The notes beneath the pieces are model-generated. The model was not told the DNA's origin and did not search any database. It worked only from the letters and a program-made list of their open reading frames with translations. Made by a program: the position numbers and the translations under genes. Positions 37,462 through 45,959 of a DNA stretch of 64,000 nt are shown in pieces. Origin of the DNA: CADEFX01 sp963840425 (GTDB taxonomy: Bacteria > Pseudomonadota > Alphaproteobacteria > Rhizobiales > Hyphomicrobiaceae); the NCBI GenBank assembly GCA_963840425.1, contig CAWIYZ010000019.1, positions 144,967-208,966 on the forward strand, in the 5' to 3' direction. Each line of letters begins with the position of its first letter. The first letter of the stretch is position 1.

Positions 37462-37766
37462 GGCATCTGACCGCATCCTGTACGGGCCTCGTTTCCGCTG
37501 CCGGCTCTGCCATGGCCTGTCGTATAAGTCCCAATTCGAGAGCCGTGCCCAGCGCGCCAACCGACGCGCCCGCAAGATCCGGCGGCGGCTCGGCGGCTCC
37601 GACTGCCTGATGGAGGAATTCCCGCCCAGGCCGCGCGGCATTGCACTGGGCAACCTATCGACGCCTCGAAGCTCTGGAGGCGGCCGCGGATCATGAGTGG
37701 ATGGCGGCAGTCGTTACGCGCTTTGGACGATCTAAGGAACGCCGCAAGCCCGACGGCAAGCGCTAG
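37462..37766 (+). pseudogene. Remnant of a conserved hypothetical protein (Cys-rich, RANRRARKIRRRLGG motif), copy 1
   Basis: Plus-strand translation gives YGPRFRCRLCHGLSYKSQFE followed by SRAQRANRRARKIRRRLGG and MEEFPPRPRG, the C-terminal half of a hypothetical protein known from Hyphomicrobiales accessory DNA, including part of a CxxC ribbon. A frameshift follows at about 37640, before the equivalent of WATYRRLEA. The related piece at 62090-62308 keeps the end intact. The rest of 37235-38200 holds no supported gene. Confidence 0.65.
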
Positions 37767-38200
37767 CTGAAAGCTCAAACTCGGTCCGTTCGTGGAGCGG
37801 GCCATTGTCCTTCAGGCCGGAACGCCGGCCCATATTGTGCGTTATCGCACCAAGTCAACACCGCCAATCGTGTGAGCTTCGTGCCACGTGGGCGGGGCAA
37901 AGGACGGTGAGGTGGCCAACCGATCACCGTCCTTTGTTGCTTCCTAGATACCTTGCATCGTCAATGTGAAAGCTGCGGCATGACTTCGGCGCCAGCGAGC
38001 AGCGCCGGGTCGTCCGGCCCGACGTACGCGTCCCCCGATTTCCGTCGGAACCCGGCAATCCCTGCTCCTTGAGACGCAGCACCTGCCTGTCGTCGATCCC
38101 CGCCGCCTCAGACCCCAAGGCCGAGGTCGGCTTCCTGCGGCGTGTTTTCATGCGATTGCGACACCTAGAGATCGTCCTTCTCGCATGCCATATCTCATGC

Positions 38201-38449
38201 ATGGCCGATAGCGCGTCTCATAGCCAGTCTGGATGGGTAGAACGCGTGACAGCGCCCGAACAAATGGGCGGCGGTGCGCCAGAGCCCGAGATTTGGGACG
38301 TCGCAATGTCCGACCCCGATGAAGCAGTCAAAGAGGTCCATAAGTACATCAGGGCGAGCGGTGAGAGGATAGAGGCGGTCCAGGAACTTTCCGCCGCTCG
38401 TGTCAGAAGCTTTGGTCTCACGCATGGTCAAGCCAAGCAGAGGCTGTGA
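38201..38449 (+). CDS. Small hypothetical protein
   Basis: 82 residues from ATG 38201; the upstream part of the frame lacks a better start. Acidic middle (PEPEIWDVAMSDPDEAVKEVHKYIR) and a basic C-terminus. Its stop overlaps the start of the next gene (GTGA), so both are co-translated. No family recognised. Confidence 0.5.
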   Translation: MADSASHSQSGWVERVTAPEQMGGGAPEPEIWDVAMSDPDEAVKEVHKYIRASGERIEAVQELSAARVRSFGLTHGQAKQRL

Positions 38450-38793
38450 TGACTTCACCCAGGAAACCCTCCCAGAAGTCCATCGACCGGTGGGAAAACG
38501 AAGGCGGCGCCACTCGCAGTGGTCCGCAAACTTCCTCGAAGAAGGAACGCCCCCCGCGACACGAACCAGTTGGCGAAGCAGGCAGCCACATGCCAAAGCG
38601 CAGGCTTGGTGTCGACGAAAAGCAGAAGATCGCGGAGGACCGACGTCTCAAGGAGATCGCCGCTCACCCGGACAAAATGATCTCCGTACATGTAGAGGAC
38701 GAGACCGACAAGAGTGGAGCGTCCATCGTAACCGTCCAGTACATAGGCGAGAGCGCAAGAGATCGAAAGAAACGCAATACCAAGAAGAACTAG
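38446..38793 (+). CDS. Small basic hypothetical protein
   Basis: 115 residues from GTG 38446 or ATG 38449. Very charged and probably disordered over the first 50 residues (SQKSIDRWENEGGATRSG...), then a KQKIAEDRRLKEIAAHPDKMISVHVEDE segment and a lysine-rich tail. Coupled to the preceding gene. Function unknown; similar short proteins occur in rhizobial accessory regions. Confidence 0.5.
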   Translation: MMTSPRKPSQKSIDRWENEGGATRSGPQTSSKKERPPRHEPVGEAGSHMPKRRLGVDEKQKIAEDRRLKEIAAHPDKMISVHVEDETDKSGASIVTVQYIGESARDRKKRNTKKN

Positions 38794-38864
38794 CGAGCAG
38801 TTGCGCCCAGGCAAAATTCCCGCGGGAACCAGTCAGCAGCAGCCTCACGACAGCTTCCTTTGCC

Positions 38865-39281
38865 TCAGCCCCAACCCAGTTGTTTCACCGCCAATCCTGA
38901 GTGCCAGATTTTTGTCATGTGGGCGATCCGGTCGCCCTCGAACTGCATGACATACACGTAGTCGGTTGCAACGCTCTTCCCTGTCGGCGGGCATGGTCCG
39001 CCTTGTCCTGAATGCGTACCTTTGAAGACGGCGTATGCCGACACATTGTGACGCTTCTCATCGGTCGCAAACGACTTCAGTTCGTATCGACCATCGGGTA
39101 CGAAGCCGAGCAGCCCTCGCATCCAGTCGCAATATTGCTGGAGCGTCTGGACATCGGCGAGGGGCTCCGCCTGGGCAGAGAACGTCGCGCTGGGCGTGCA
39201 ATAGACTTTGCATCCCTCCCAGCCCTTGCCCGTTTCACAGGCTAGAAAGAACTGCTCTGCGGTCTCCGTGATCGAGGCCAT
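38865..39281 (-). CDS. SnoaL/NTF2-like protein
   Basis: 138 residues from ATG 39279-39281, with GGAG upstream; the frame extends to 39383 without a good start. The layout is that of a nuclear-transport-factor-2 fold: an N-terminal helix (ETAEQFFLACETGKGWEGC), then strands ending with GKSVATDYVYVMQFEGDRIAHMTKIWHS. Such domains bind small ligands or catalyse isomerisations. No catalytic assignment is possible. Confidence 0.8.
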   Translation of the reverse strand: MASITETAEQFFLACETGKGWEGCKVYCTPSATFSAQAEPLADVQTLQQYCDWMRGLLGFVPDGRYELKSFATDEKRHNVSAYAVFKGTHSGQGGPCPPTGKSVATDYVYVMQFEGDRIAHMTKIWHSGLAVKQLGWG

Positions 39282-39512
39282 GAGGAACTCCGAATGAATG
39301 TGCCGCGTACAGAGCGTACGATATCGTCGGTGTGTGCTGGAAATGAAGTAAAAGCCCAGTAACTTCGATCGAAGCCTCGCCATTAGCTATAATTTTGACC
39401 CTGTGACTCCCCGGCAGCTTAGTCCTGGGGCGCGGAGACCGGCGGAGGCAGACCATGCGCAGACCAGGATTACGGCAACGCAAAATCGCCGTAGTCATCT
39501 CCGTCGTGCGAA

Positions 39513-39822
39513 CTAATTGCCCGCGAACGCCTCTGCGGCCCAGCCGCTGTGCAAGCCTTTCGCGGAAGCGTCCACAAGGTAGAGCTTGTCGCCGGTGCGA
39601 ATGAAGATGGCACCTCATTCTGCTTCACGATATCCGCCGCCGGATCGGTCTTCGCAATTCCCCTGACAACGCCACTTCTCCGATGATGTAAATCTCCTCG
39701 CTGGCGCTGAGAGCGCCAAGTTGAACTCGTTCTTGAGCGGAGATGGCAAGCTTTGGCACGGAGGCGGCAAGCGCCAATGCTGAGATTCCCAGGGCTATGA
39801 ATGTAGGTCGACGCGCTGACAT
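39513..39822 (-). pseudogene. Small secreted hypothetical protein, two frameshifts
   Basis: The first frame gives a clear signal peptide (MSARRPTFIALGISALALAASVPK, shortened here) and SASEEIYIIGEV. The sense then continues in two other frames: GVVRGIAKTDPAADIVKQNEVP and IFIRTGDKLYLVDASAKGLHSG, ending AAEAFAGN and TAG at 39513-39515. Two single missing bases, near 39680 and 39610, explain this. Family unknown. Confidence 0.55.
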
Positions 39823-39975
39823 GGCTGTGTTCCTACATGTTGGTGGTGGGGTACGTCAGGCGATCATTTCCCCCTTGCGTTGAGAGACGCGGTCGCCTGG
39901 CCTGCCTCCCAGATGTGATACCGGGACCTAATTGCGAATCCGGCTATTTCCGAAGTCTCAGCAGGAGATTTGGAC

Positions 39976-40254
39976 ATGGCACGGAAGGGGAAGTCGACGG
40001 AGGAGATCATCGGCTTCTTGCGTGAAGCCGAAGTGCGGCTCGCGCAAGGGGAGACTGCGGGCAAGATCTGCCGTGGCGCAGGGATCTCGGAGCAGACCTA
40101 CTACAAATGGCGGCGCGAGTACGGAGGCCTGAAGATTGATCAGGCCAAGCGTCTGAAAGAGCTCGAGCGCGAGAACGAGCGTCTGAAGAAGGCGGTCTCG
40201 GAGCTGACGCTGGACAAGCAGATCCTGAAGGAAGCTCTGTCGGGAAAATACTAA
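39976..40254 (+). CDS. IS3-family transposase OrfA
   Basis: 92 residues from ATG 39976 with AGGAGA upstream. Helix-turn-helix (EIIGFLREAEVRLAQGE...ISEQTYYKWRREYGG) and a leucine-zipper-like tail (LKELERENERLKKAVSELTLDKQILKEAL). The A AAA run at 40245-40248, followed by a CCCG-CAAG-CGGG hairpin, is where ribosomes are expected to slip -1 to make the OrfAB transposase. Confidence 0.93.
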   Translation: MARKGKSTEEIIGFLREAEVRLAQGETAGKICRGAGISEQTYYKWRREYGGLKIDQAKRLKELERENERLKKAVSELTLDKQILKEALSGKY

Positions 40255-40277
40255 GCCCTTCCCGCAAGCGGGCGTGC

Positions 40278-41150
40278 GTGGATCACGTACGCTCGCAGCT
40301 CACGCTATCGGAGCGTCGGGCGTGTTCGGTGGTTGGCCAGTCGCGCTCGACGCAACGCCGACAGCCGAAAGTTCGCGCTGACGAAGCGGCCCTGACCGAG
40401 GCGATCGTGCGGCTTGCGACACGGTATGGCCGCTACGGCTACCGGCGCATCCGCCGCTTGCTCCTCGACGAGGGCTGGCACGTGAGCGTGAAGCGGGTCT
40501 ACCGCATCTGGCGGCGGGAAGGGCTCAAGGTACCAAAGAAACAACCCAAGCGCGGGCGCCTCTGGCTCAATGACGGCTCCTGCATCCGCCTGCGACCGGA
40601 GCGGCCCAATCACGTCTGGTCGTACGACTTCATGCAAGACCGCACCGAGGACGGGAGACGCTTTCGCATGCTCACTGTGATCGACGAGTTCACGCGTCGC
40701 TGCCTGGCCATCGTCGTGGCGCGCAAGCTCAGGTCCGACGACGTGCTCCACTGCCTCACAGACCTGTTCGTTGCCCACGGGACACCGGAGCACATTCGGT
40801 CGGACAACGGGCCTGAGTTCGTTGCCCGCAACGTGCGCGAGTGGCTCGGCCGGATCGACGTCACGACACTCTTCATCGAGCCTGGCAGCCCGTGGGAGAA
40901 TGGCTACTGTGAGAGCTTCAACTCCAAGCTGCGCGACGAGCTGCTGGCGGGTGAGCAGTTCTCGACGCTGCATGAGGCGCAAGTGTTGATCGAACGCTGG
41001 CGACGGCACTACAATACGGTGCGGCCGCATTCCTCGCTCGGCTATCGCCCACCGGCGCCCGAGGTGATCTTGCCGCCAGCGTCTACTCCGGCCTACGCTG
41101 CGCTCCGGCCAGCCCAGACGCTGGCCACGAGCGGCCGGATTCTAACGTAA
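40278..41150 (+). CDS. IS3-family transposase OrfB (DDE integrase core)
   Basis: 290 residues counted from the first in-frame start; in the fusion the -1 frame runs from KILSPSRKRACVDHV onward. The DDE triad is visible: first Asp in WSYDFMQD, second in RSDNGPEFV, and Glu in GSPWENGYCESF, with the 35-residue spacing of IS3 elements. Intact, so the element could still move. Confidence 0.94.
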   Translation: MDHVRSQLTLSERRACSVVGQSRSTQRRQPKVRADEAALTEAIVRLATRYGRYGYRRIRRLLLDEGWHVSVKRVYRIWRREGLKVPKKQPKRGRLWLNDGSCIRLRPERPNHVWSYDFMQDRTEDGRRFRMLTVIDEFTRRCLAIVVARKLRSDDVLHCLTDLFVAHGTPEHIRSDNGPEFVARNVREWLGRIDVTTLFIEPGSPWENGYCESFNSKLRDELLAGEQFSTLHEAQVLIERWRRHYNTVRPHSSLGYRPPAPEVILPPASTPAYAALRPAQTLATSGRILT

Positions 41151-41218
41151 TCCTTGGTATCGCTACGTGGGGCAGGCCACGGCGCCTTCGGCATCAAGCG
41201 CGTGATGGGCTCCGGCGC

Positions 41219-41434
41219 GTAGTCGCACGTCATCTGACGAGAGTAGCTGAGGCGGCGTTGGCTGACCTCCACAAGCAGCTTGAGCCGCACTACAGCGACA
41301 TCGGCCGGCCTTCCGTCGATCCGGAGCTGATGCTGCGCATGCTCATCGTCGGCTACTGCTACGGCATCCGTTCGGAACGCCGGCTGTGCGAGCACGCGAA
41401 CGGTGGGTTCGTGCCACAAGCAGACGTCCCGTAA
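41219..41434 (+). mobile_element. IS1182-like transposase remnant
   Basis: Plus-strand translation ADLHKQLEPHYSDIGRPSVDPELMLRMLIVGYCYGIRSERRLCE is the start of an IS1182-type DDE transposase, cut off after 60 residues. It may belong to the same family as the piece at 35170-35287. Starts just outside the IS3 right end. Confidence 0.75.
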
Positions 41435-41526
41435 ACACGGCATCAGGAGCGTCCTGGCGACCGCTTGGGGCCACGTCATCGAACAGAACGAATAGTGCGC
41501 CGCCCATTTTCGGCCAGCCCCGATAA

Positions 41527-41745
41527 CTACCGCAGCGCTCTTGGCCGCGGGGCTAGGACTTCGCGCATACGTCTGCGGAAGTCCGCGACGGCGCGACCGG
41601 CAAGCCGCCCCAGCTTCGACGCCTTTGTCTCAGAATCGCGCTGCTCCGCCAGCCCGGCTTCGAACTCCGCCCACCAGAGACGTAATTTGGCGCGATCCTC
41701 GGGCGATAGATTCGCGATGGCCTGTTGGATGTCATCCAGGGTCAT
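41527..41745 (-). CDS. Small helical protein, antitoxin-like
   Basis: 72 residues from ATG 41743-41745. MTLDDIQQAIANLSPEDRAKLRLWWAEFEAG matches the pattern of small addiction-module antitoxins and orphan relatives (helix, LSPEE/D, W-x-E-F). No toxin gene (RelE/ParE type) lies beside it, so it may be an orphan or remnant. An upstream ATG at 41755-41757 is an alternative. Confidence 0.55.
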   Translation of the reverse strand: MTLDDIQQAIANLSPEDRAKLRLWWAEFEAGLAEQRDSETKASKLGRLAGRAVADFRRRMREVLAPRPRALR

Positions 41746-42043
41746 CCACAATAGCATTTCAAACGCGCGGTTGACACGGCGGCCGTCATGACCACGGCAG
41801 GCGCCGCTGTGCTGACAGCTCAGACCACAACCTTGTGAAAGGCGTGTTCCCAACGTTTGCATCGCATAATGGAGCAGACACTTGGCGATGATGTTGCGAG
41901 CTTACTCAACCGATGCCTCCGTCTCGAAAGGCATGGCCAAGTGTTGAGACATTGCCCCCGCCAAATACCCGGATGAGCAGTCTAATGCGTCCACAGCGCC
42001 TCAGGCGGCGAAATGTTGGTCAGAAATCGCACAAAGAAAACGT

Positions 42044-42070
42044 GGAACGAATGTCGCCCTTGTGAGTTGA
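42044..42070 (+). promoter_or_regulatory. Possible EcfG-type promoter for a small RNA
   Basis: GGAAC (42044-42048), 16 bases, then AGTTGA (42065-42070). This matches the alphaproteobacterial stress sigma EcfG consensus except for the first base of CGTT. Transcription would begin near 42076. Confidence 0.4.
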
Positions 42071-42075
42071 TAGGC

Positions 42076-42169
42076 CGCTACTCACTTGGTTTATCCCCGC
42101 TACGAACCTAGTGAGTGGTGATCTTCAGTGCTACCTGACGCCAGCCTTTCTGAGGTTGGCGTTTTCTTT
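42076..42169 (+). ncRNA. Candidate trans- or cis-acting small RNA ending in an intrinsic terminator
   Basis: The gap 41863-42245 has no gene. After the possible EcfG promoter comes a hairpin, ACTCACTTGG / CCTAGTGAGT (42080-42116), with a 17-base loop containing TATCCCCG. It is followed by a terminator hairpin, ACGCCAGCCT-TTCTG-AGGTTGGCGT (42138-42162, one G-U pair), and the run TTTTCTTT. The loop octamer is exactly complementary to CGGGGATA at 42228-42235, in the leader of the next gene. It may instead be a long leader or attenuator. Confidence 0.45.
42138..42169 (+). terminator. Intrinsic terminator
   Basis: Ten-base-pair stem, 5-base loop, followed directly by TTTTCTTT. It is the best factor-independent terminator I see in the window. 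Confidence 0.75.
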
Positions 42170-42245
42170 GTTGGCTATCCCTTCAGTACAGCGCCTCGAC
42201 TAAGCAACTGATGTTTCGACATATCACCGGGGATAGGGGGACATC

Positions 42246-42506
42246 ATGGCTATCTCGGTAACGGCCCAAGCCAGGCAACTCGACAAAACATTGCACAACC
42301 TTCGAGCTAGGAATGTATCCGAAGCCGAGCGGGTGGAAGCGATAGAGGTTGCCCTACGCCAGCACGCCGACTTCCAGAAGAAGGCGATGGTGGACTTGCT
42401 GAACGAGATTAGGACGATGGTGACATCTCGTGACCCGATGTCCGAACGAGATAAAAAAGTCTTTAGTCTCGTCTCAAAGGCTCAGACCCTGCTTACGGAC
42501 GTGTAA
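42246..42506 (+). CDS. Small hypothetical helical protein
   Basis: 86 residues from ATG 42246 behind an unusually G-rich leader (GGGGATAGGGGG). All-helical and charged, with DKTLHNLRARNVSEAERVEAIEVALRQHA and a C-terminal SERDKKVFSLVSKAQTLL. No family recognised. The leader could base-pair with the loop of the candidate RNA upstream, so it may be translationally controlled. Confidence 0.6.
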   Translation: MAISVTAQARQLDKTLHNLRARNVSEAERVEAIEVALRQHADFQKKAMVDLLNEIRTMVTSRDPMSERDKKVFSLVSKAQTLLTDV

Positions 42507-42689
42507 GCGGCACGGATGAAGGGGGTGTTCCGGTGTCCGTGGCGTGTACGGGATTTGCCGTCGCTGATCGTAACCCATTGGCATCCCCGTGGCATTCAGG
42601 GTCCGCATTCGTACACTGGACTACACCCCGGATCATGGAAGATTCACGGCGAAATGTTGTGTCATATCAACGGTAAGGGGGATGCGAAC

Positions 42690-43227
42690 ATGACCACTGA
42701 CCAACGGATTGCAGTACTCGTGCTCGGTATGCGCGGTGATGACCGGCTTTGTCTGCGCCCCGGCATACGCTGCCGAACGCGAGCAGGTGCGGGCAGTCAT
42801 CAACCTCATGGCCTCGATCAAGATGCCGTATCCGGAGCGGTTCGAGCGCAACGTGGCGCGCACCGAGCATGTGCAGCTCGACGCACGCGGCGCCACGGTT
42901 GCGTGCTTGCGCCTCGATGACAAAGTGAGATGGTGCTACGAGCACATCCCGACGCAGGGAGCGCGCGCGGAAATGTTGCGCATCCGCAATGAGCCGGTAG
43001 GAGGCATCCAGGTCGGCCACGTGTACCACTTCGTTGTCGACTATGACCTTGACGGCCTCGCCGACGTCGGCAGCACGACGCGCATGGATCCTCCAGCGCA
43101 CGCTCCAGTAGCAGCCATCGCCCAATTCTTCCATCGCGGAACCGCGCGCGGAGACCAGCTGCGCGGCGAATATCAGAAGCTTTTCGATGACGGCATTCAG
43201 GTCGCGCTCAAGCACCTCGGTGAATAG
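42690..43227 (+). CDS. Secreted hypothetical protein, paralogue 1 (frameshift in the signal peptide)
   Basis: The body, from MTGFVCAPAYAAEREQVRAVINLMASIKMPYPERF onward, matches the next gene closely. The ATG at 42690 followed by MTTDQRIAVLVLGM would complete a normal signal peptide if one base is removed at about 42734 (GGTATGCGCGGTG). Features shared with paralogue 2: CLRLDD-RWCYEH with two cysteines, EMLRIRNEP, DYDLDGLADVGSTTR (an EF-hand-like DxDxDG loop) and FFHRGT. Function unknown; exported to periplasm or surface. Confidence 0.7.
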
Positions 43228-43526
43228 GCGCTCACCCACGCCGGATTGCTCGTTTTGTCCTTGTGATCGCAATCACTTGACCTGATGGTTTCGCGGACTT
43301 TGGGCGTCCAGCGTCACAGCCGTCTTTTCACGTCGGCGCAGACCGTCGATGCGCGCGCCAGTTCCACCGCAGCAATGCGGACGCGCCACACCGGCTCGTC
43401 TCAATGCTCGATACCCTGAGTTGATCGTTGCGGCGATCCTCCCCAGCAATCAGATTTCCGTCCCTGGGCTTCCATGAGAGGGGGAGCCCGGCGTGACCCT
43501 ATGACTGAGGCTCTTGTGGAAAGGCA

Positions 43527-44063
43527 TTGCCAATGTTCCAGACATCAAGGTGCTTGGTGCTGACAAGCCTGCTGCTCATGGTTGGGGGTTCTCCGGTTGC
43601 GGCCGCCGAACGGGAGGACGTGCGCAAAGTCATCAACCTGGTGGCATCGGTGAAAATGCCTTATCCGGAGAGCCTCTCGCGCAACCGGGCAAAAACTGAG
43701 CGCGTGTGGCTCGATCGCGCCGGCGCGACAACCGGATGCCTGCACATGGAGGAGCGGCGCTGGTGCTACGAGCACATTGCGCCTGAAGGCAACCGCGCCG
43801 AGATGCTGCGTATCCGCAATGAGCCATCTCGCGGCGTCTATATCGGCGCACTCTACTACTACATGGTGGACTATGATCTCGACGGCCTCGGCGACGTCGG
43901 ATCGACGACGCGTATCGATGCGCTGGATCAGCGGCGCACCCCCATCGCCAATGTGGTGCAATTCTTTCACCGCAGCACCAAGCGGGGCGAGACGTCTCAA
44001 CCCGAGTATCAGAAAATGTACGACGAGGGCATCCAGATTGCCTTGAAGTACTTCGGCGAATAG
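43527..44063 (+). CDS. Secreted hypothetical protein, paralogue 2
   Basis: 178 residues with an intact signal peptide (cleavage near PVAAAE, about residue 27; ATG 43527 or 43533). About half of the residues agree with the gene 300 bases upstream: KVINLVASVKMPYPE, CLHMEE-RWCYEH, EMLRIRNEPS, DYDLDGLGDVGSTTR, FFHRST and YQKMYDEGIQIALKYFGE. The aspartate loop suggests calcium or metal binding. It ends in a strong hairpin. The spacer 43228-43526 holds no gene. Confidence 0.75.
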   Translation: MPMFQTSRCLVLTSLLLMVGGSPVAAAEREDVRKVINLVASVKMPYPESLSRNRAKTERVWLDRAGATTGCLHMEERRWCYEHIAPEGNRAEMLRIRNEPSRGVYIGALYYYMVDYDLDGLGDVGSTTRIDALDQRRTPIANVVQFFHRSTKRGETSQPEYQKMYDEGIQIALKYFGE

Positions 44064-44076
44064 ATCGCGCGGCACG

Positions 44077-44114
44077 CGCGAGGAGTGTCGCCCCATATGG
44101 CGATACTCCTCGCG
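44077..44114 (+). terminator. Strong hairpin after paralogue 2
   Basis: CGCGAGGAGTGTCGCC, loop CCATAT, then GGCGATACTCCTCGCG: 16 pairs with one G-U, 13 bases after the stop codon. No T-run follows, so it is either a Rho-assisted end or an mRNA-stabilising structure. Confidence 0.65.
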
Positions 44115-44356
44115 CCGAGATGACGATCACGCACCAACGACGAACCGCTGTTTTCCATGCGCTTGCACTGGAAACGATGGGACTTTCCCATGGGGTCAGT
44201 GCTGTCACGGCGTAAAGAATGCCACGCCAACACAGACGACGTTGCCTCCTCGACACACGCTGCTGATTGTGCCCATCAGCAGCGAATAAGACACCTCGTC
44301 ACGCGTTGTCGGACGGGGGTAGGCGTGCAAGGCTCCCCCAGGGAATTGCACGCCCT

Positions 44357-44392
44357 GAAGGCACCCTGTCCCAGCCCGGTTAGGGTGCCTTC
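44357..44392. terminator. Inverted repeat in the gap before the J-domain gene
   Basis: GAAGGCACCCT and AGGGTGCCTTC form a perfect 11-bp stem around a 14-base loop. The surrounding gap 44115-44707 contains no gene I can support. Without a T-run on either strand, a role as terminator is uncertain. Confidence 0.45.
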
Positions 44393-44707
44393 GCACTCAG
44401 CGGGACGCGTCACCCGTGCAGCGCAGCCCGACGTCGGTCATGTCCGCAGGTCCATTCCATTCTGAGCTTGTCGTTGGTGCGTTGAGCGAGATCTTGCGCG
44501 TCGAACCCTGCTGCAGCTGATTTGTGGGCCGCGTCGACAGGTCCGTGGTCGATTGCCGGGTGAGATGTTTTTTGTGGAGCGTTCGCGGCGGGCTAATCCG
44601 AAGTCGATTTTCAGTCGTACTACACGGCAGCCGGTCGCAATAGGCCCGGGTACCGGTAGCAGATGCCATGGAGCGTAATTTCAACGCCGCACAGAGCGGG
44701 GTACAGC

Positions 44708-45937
44708 GTGGCGCGTAGTTTGTATGGAGTGCTCGGCGTATCGCCACTGGCGGGCGAAGGCGAGATCAAGGCGGCCTTCCGCAAACTGGCCAAGCAGTTC
44801 CATCCCGATCTCCACGCTGGTGACAAGAGGGCGGAGCAGCGATTTAAAGAGATCAATGAGGCCCATGCGCGCCTGAGCGATCCACACGCCCGCGCGACAT
44901 ATGATGCAAGCCTGTCACAGGAGCGATCGCTGAAACGGCAGCGTTTTCGCAATGCTGCTGCGATCATGGCTACGACATTTGTTCTGGCCGTGACGCTAAT
45001 CTCAACCGCGATGGTGTGGCGCCAGCATGAGAACGGTCTGCTCCTGCGTTCGGCAGACCGCCTGTCGACCAAGTCTCTCACGAACCAAGGTCGGCGGGCC
45101 GTTGCGGTCTTAGAAGATGAAACCACGTCCGTCCAAGGCAATCGAGCAGAGCCGCTCGCCCTGCCAAGCTCAGAGCGTCACATCGAAACATCCACCGCAG
45201 CGCAGACGTCGATTGAGAGTACGTTGGTCGACACGCGGTCCCCGAACTTGGGGGACGTGAACTCGGTGGAGCGGGCTTTCCGGAGCGATGCCCGCCTGCA
45301 AGAGAGCGAGAGACCGGCCCCAGCTGGTGGTCGATTGACCATGTCTGACGGCGGTAGGAGTACTGAGGAGGTCACCCAGACCCAAGCCGCTGCGCCGGAG
45401 GCTGGTCGTGCAGGAAGAACGGCGTTGGCGCCGGCGCTCCCGCTTGGGAAGGACGCCGCGAACTGGGCGATCTATCGCAATACCCATTTCGGCTTTGCCC
45501 TCGGCTATCCGGCGGACATCTTTGTCGCCGACCCGAAGCAATCCGACGAAAATGTCAGGCGCTTCGTCTCCCGCGATGGCGGGGCGGTCATGCAGATTTT
45601 TGGGACGCCCAACCTGGCTGAAAGGACACTGACTCAGTATCGAGCCGTGCTGATTGAGGAACGCTACGCGAATGCGAAATTCGACTATGCACCACTGCGC
45701 GACACGTGGTTTGTGCTGTCCGGCGTGGCCGGAGACGTGACCTTCTATGAGCGTGTGACGTTCTCCTGCGACCGGCGCTTGTTCCACGGATGGAGGCTTG
45801 TCTTCCCCTCATCAGAGCGGCTGCTGTACGAGGCCATCATCGAGGCGATGCATCGCAAGTACAGGCATAGCAACGGACCAGCAGCCAGCTGCGGCGCAGT
45901 GAAGCCAAATCTAAGTCCACAGTCAGCGCCAGGTTGA
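44708..45937 (+). CDS. Membrane-anchored J-domain (DnaJ-like) protein
   Basis: 409 residues from GTG 44708; the upstream residues are not J-like. The J domain fills about residues 1-65 (YGVLGVSP, IKAAFRKLAKQFHPDLHAGDKRAEQRFKEINEAHARLSDPHAR) with the HPD triad. A transmembrane helix follows (IMATTFVLAVTLISTAMVW, about 86-104), then a low-complexity linker of about 150 residues, then a folded C-terminal domain (WAIYRNTHFGFALGYPADIF...). The J domain would recruit DnaK at the membrane. The C-terminal domain is unknown but recurs in rhizobial proteins. Confidence 0.85.
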   Translation: MARSLYGVLGVSPLAGEGEIKAAFRKLAKQFHPDLHAGDKRAEQRFKEINEAHARLSDPHARATYDASLSQERSLKRQRFRNAAAIMATTFVLAVTLISTAMVWRQHENGLLLRSADRLSTKSLTNQGRRAVAVLEDETTSVQGNRAEPLALPSSERHIETSTAAQTSIESTLVDTRSPNLGDVNSVERAFRSDARLQESERPAPAGGRLTMSDGGRSTEEVTQTQAAAPEAGRAGRTALAPALPLGKDAANWAIYRNTHFGFALGYPADIFVADPKQSDENVRRFVSRDGGAVMQIFGTPNLAERTLTQYRAVLIEERYANAKFDYAPLRDTWFVLSGVAGDVTFYERVTFSCDRRLFHGWRLVFPSSERLLYEAIIEAMHRKYRHSNGPAASCGAVKPNLSPQSAPG

Positions 45938-45959
45938 AGCGACTGTTAGAGGAGTGGTC

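Larger units (their letters stand above)
39917..41161 (+). mobile_element. IS3-family insertion sequence (IS407 group-like), complete
   Basis: About 1245 bases bounded by imperfect 27-bp inverted ends: the left end starts GATACCGGGACC and closes GAATCCGG; the right end (complement) starts GATACCAAGGAT and closes GAATCCGG. It holds overlapping orfA and orfB. No target duplication is evident from the flanks, perhaps because the ends are placed a few bases off. Confidence 0.85.

Noticed and set aside
41527..41745. Complete toxin-antitoxin pair
   Set aside because: Only the antitoxin-like half is visible; no toxin frame adjoins it.
43262..43277. CRP-like box TGTGA-N6-TCACT
   Set aside because: It is 250 bases before the next gene, with one mismatch in the second half-site and no promoter close by.
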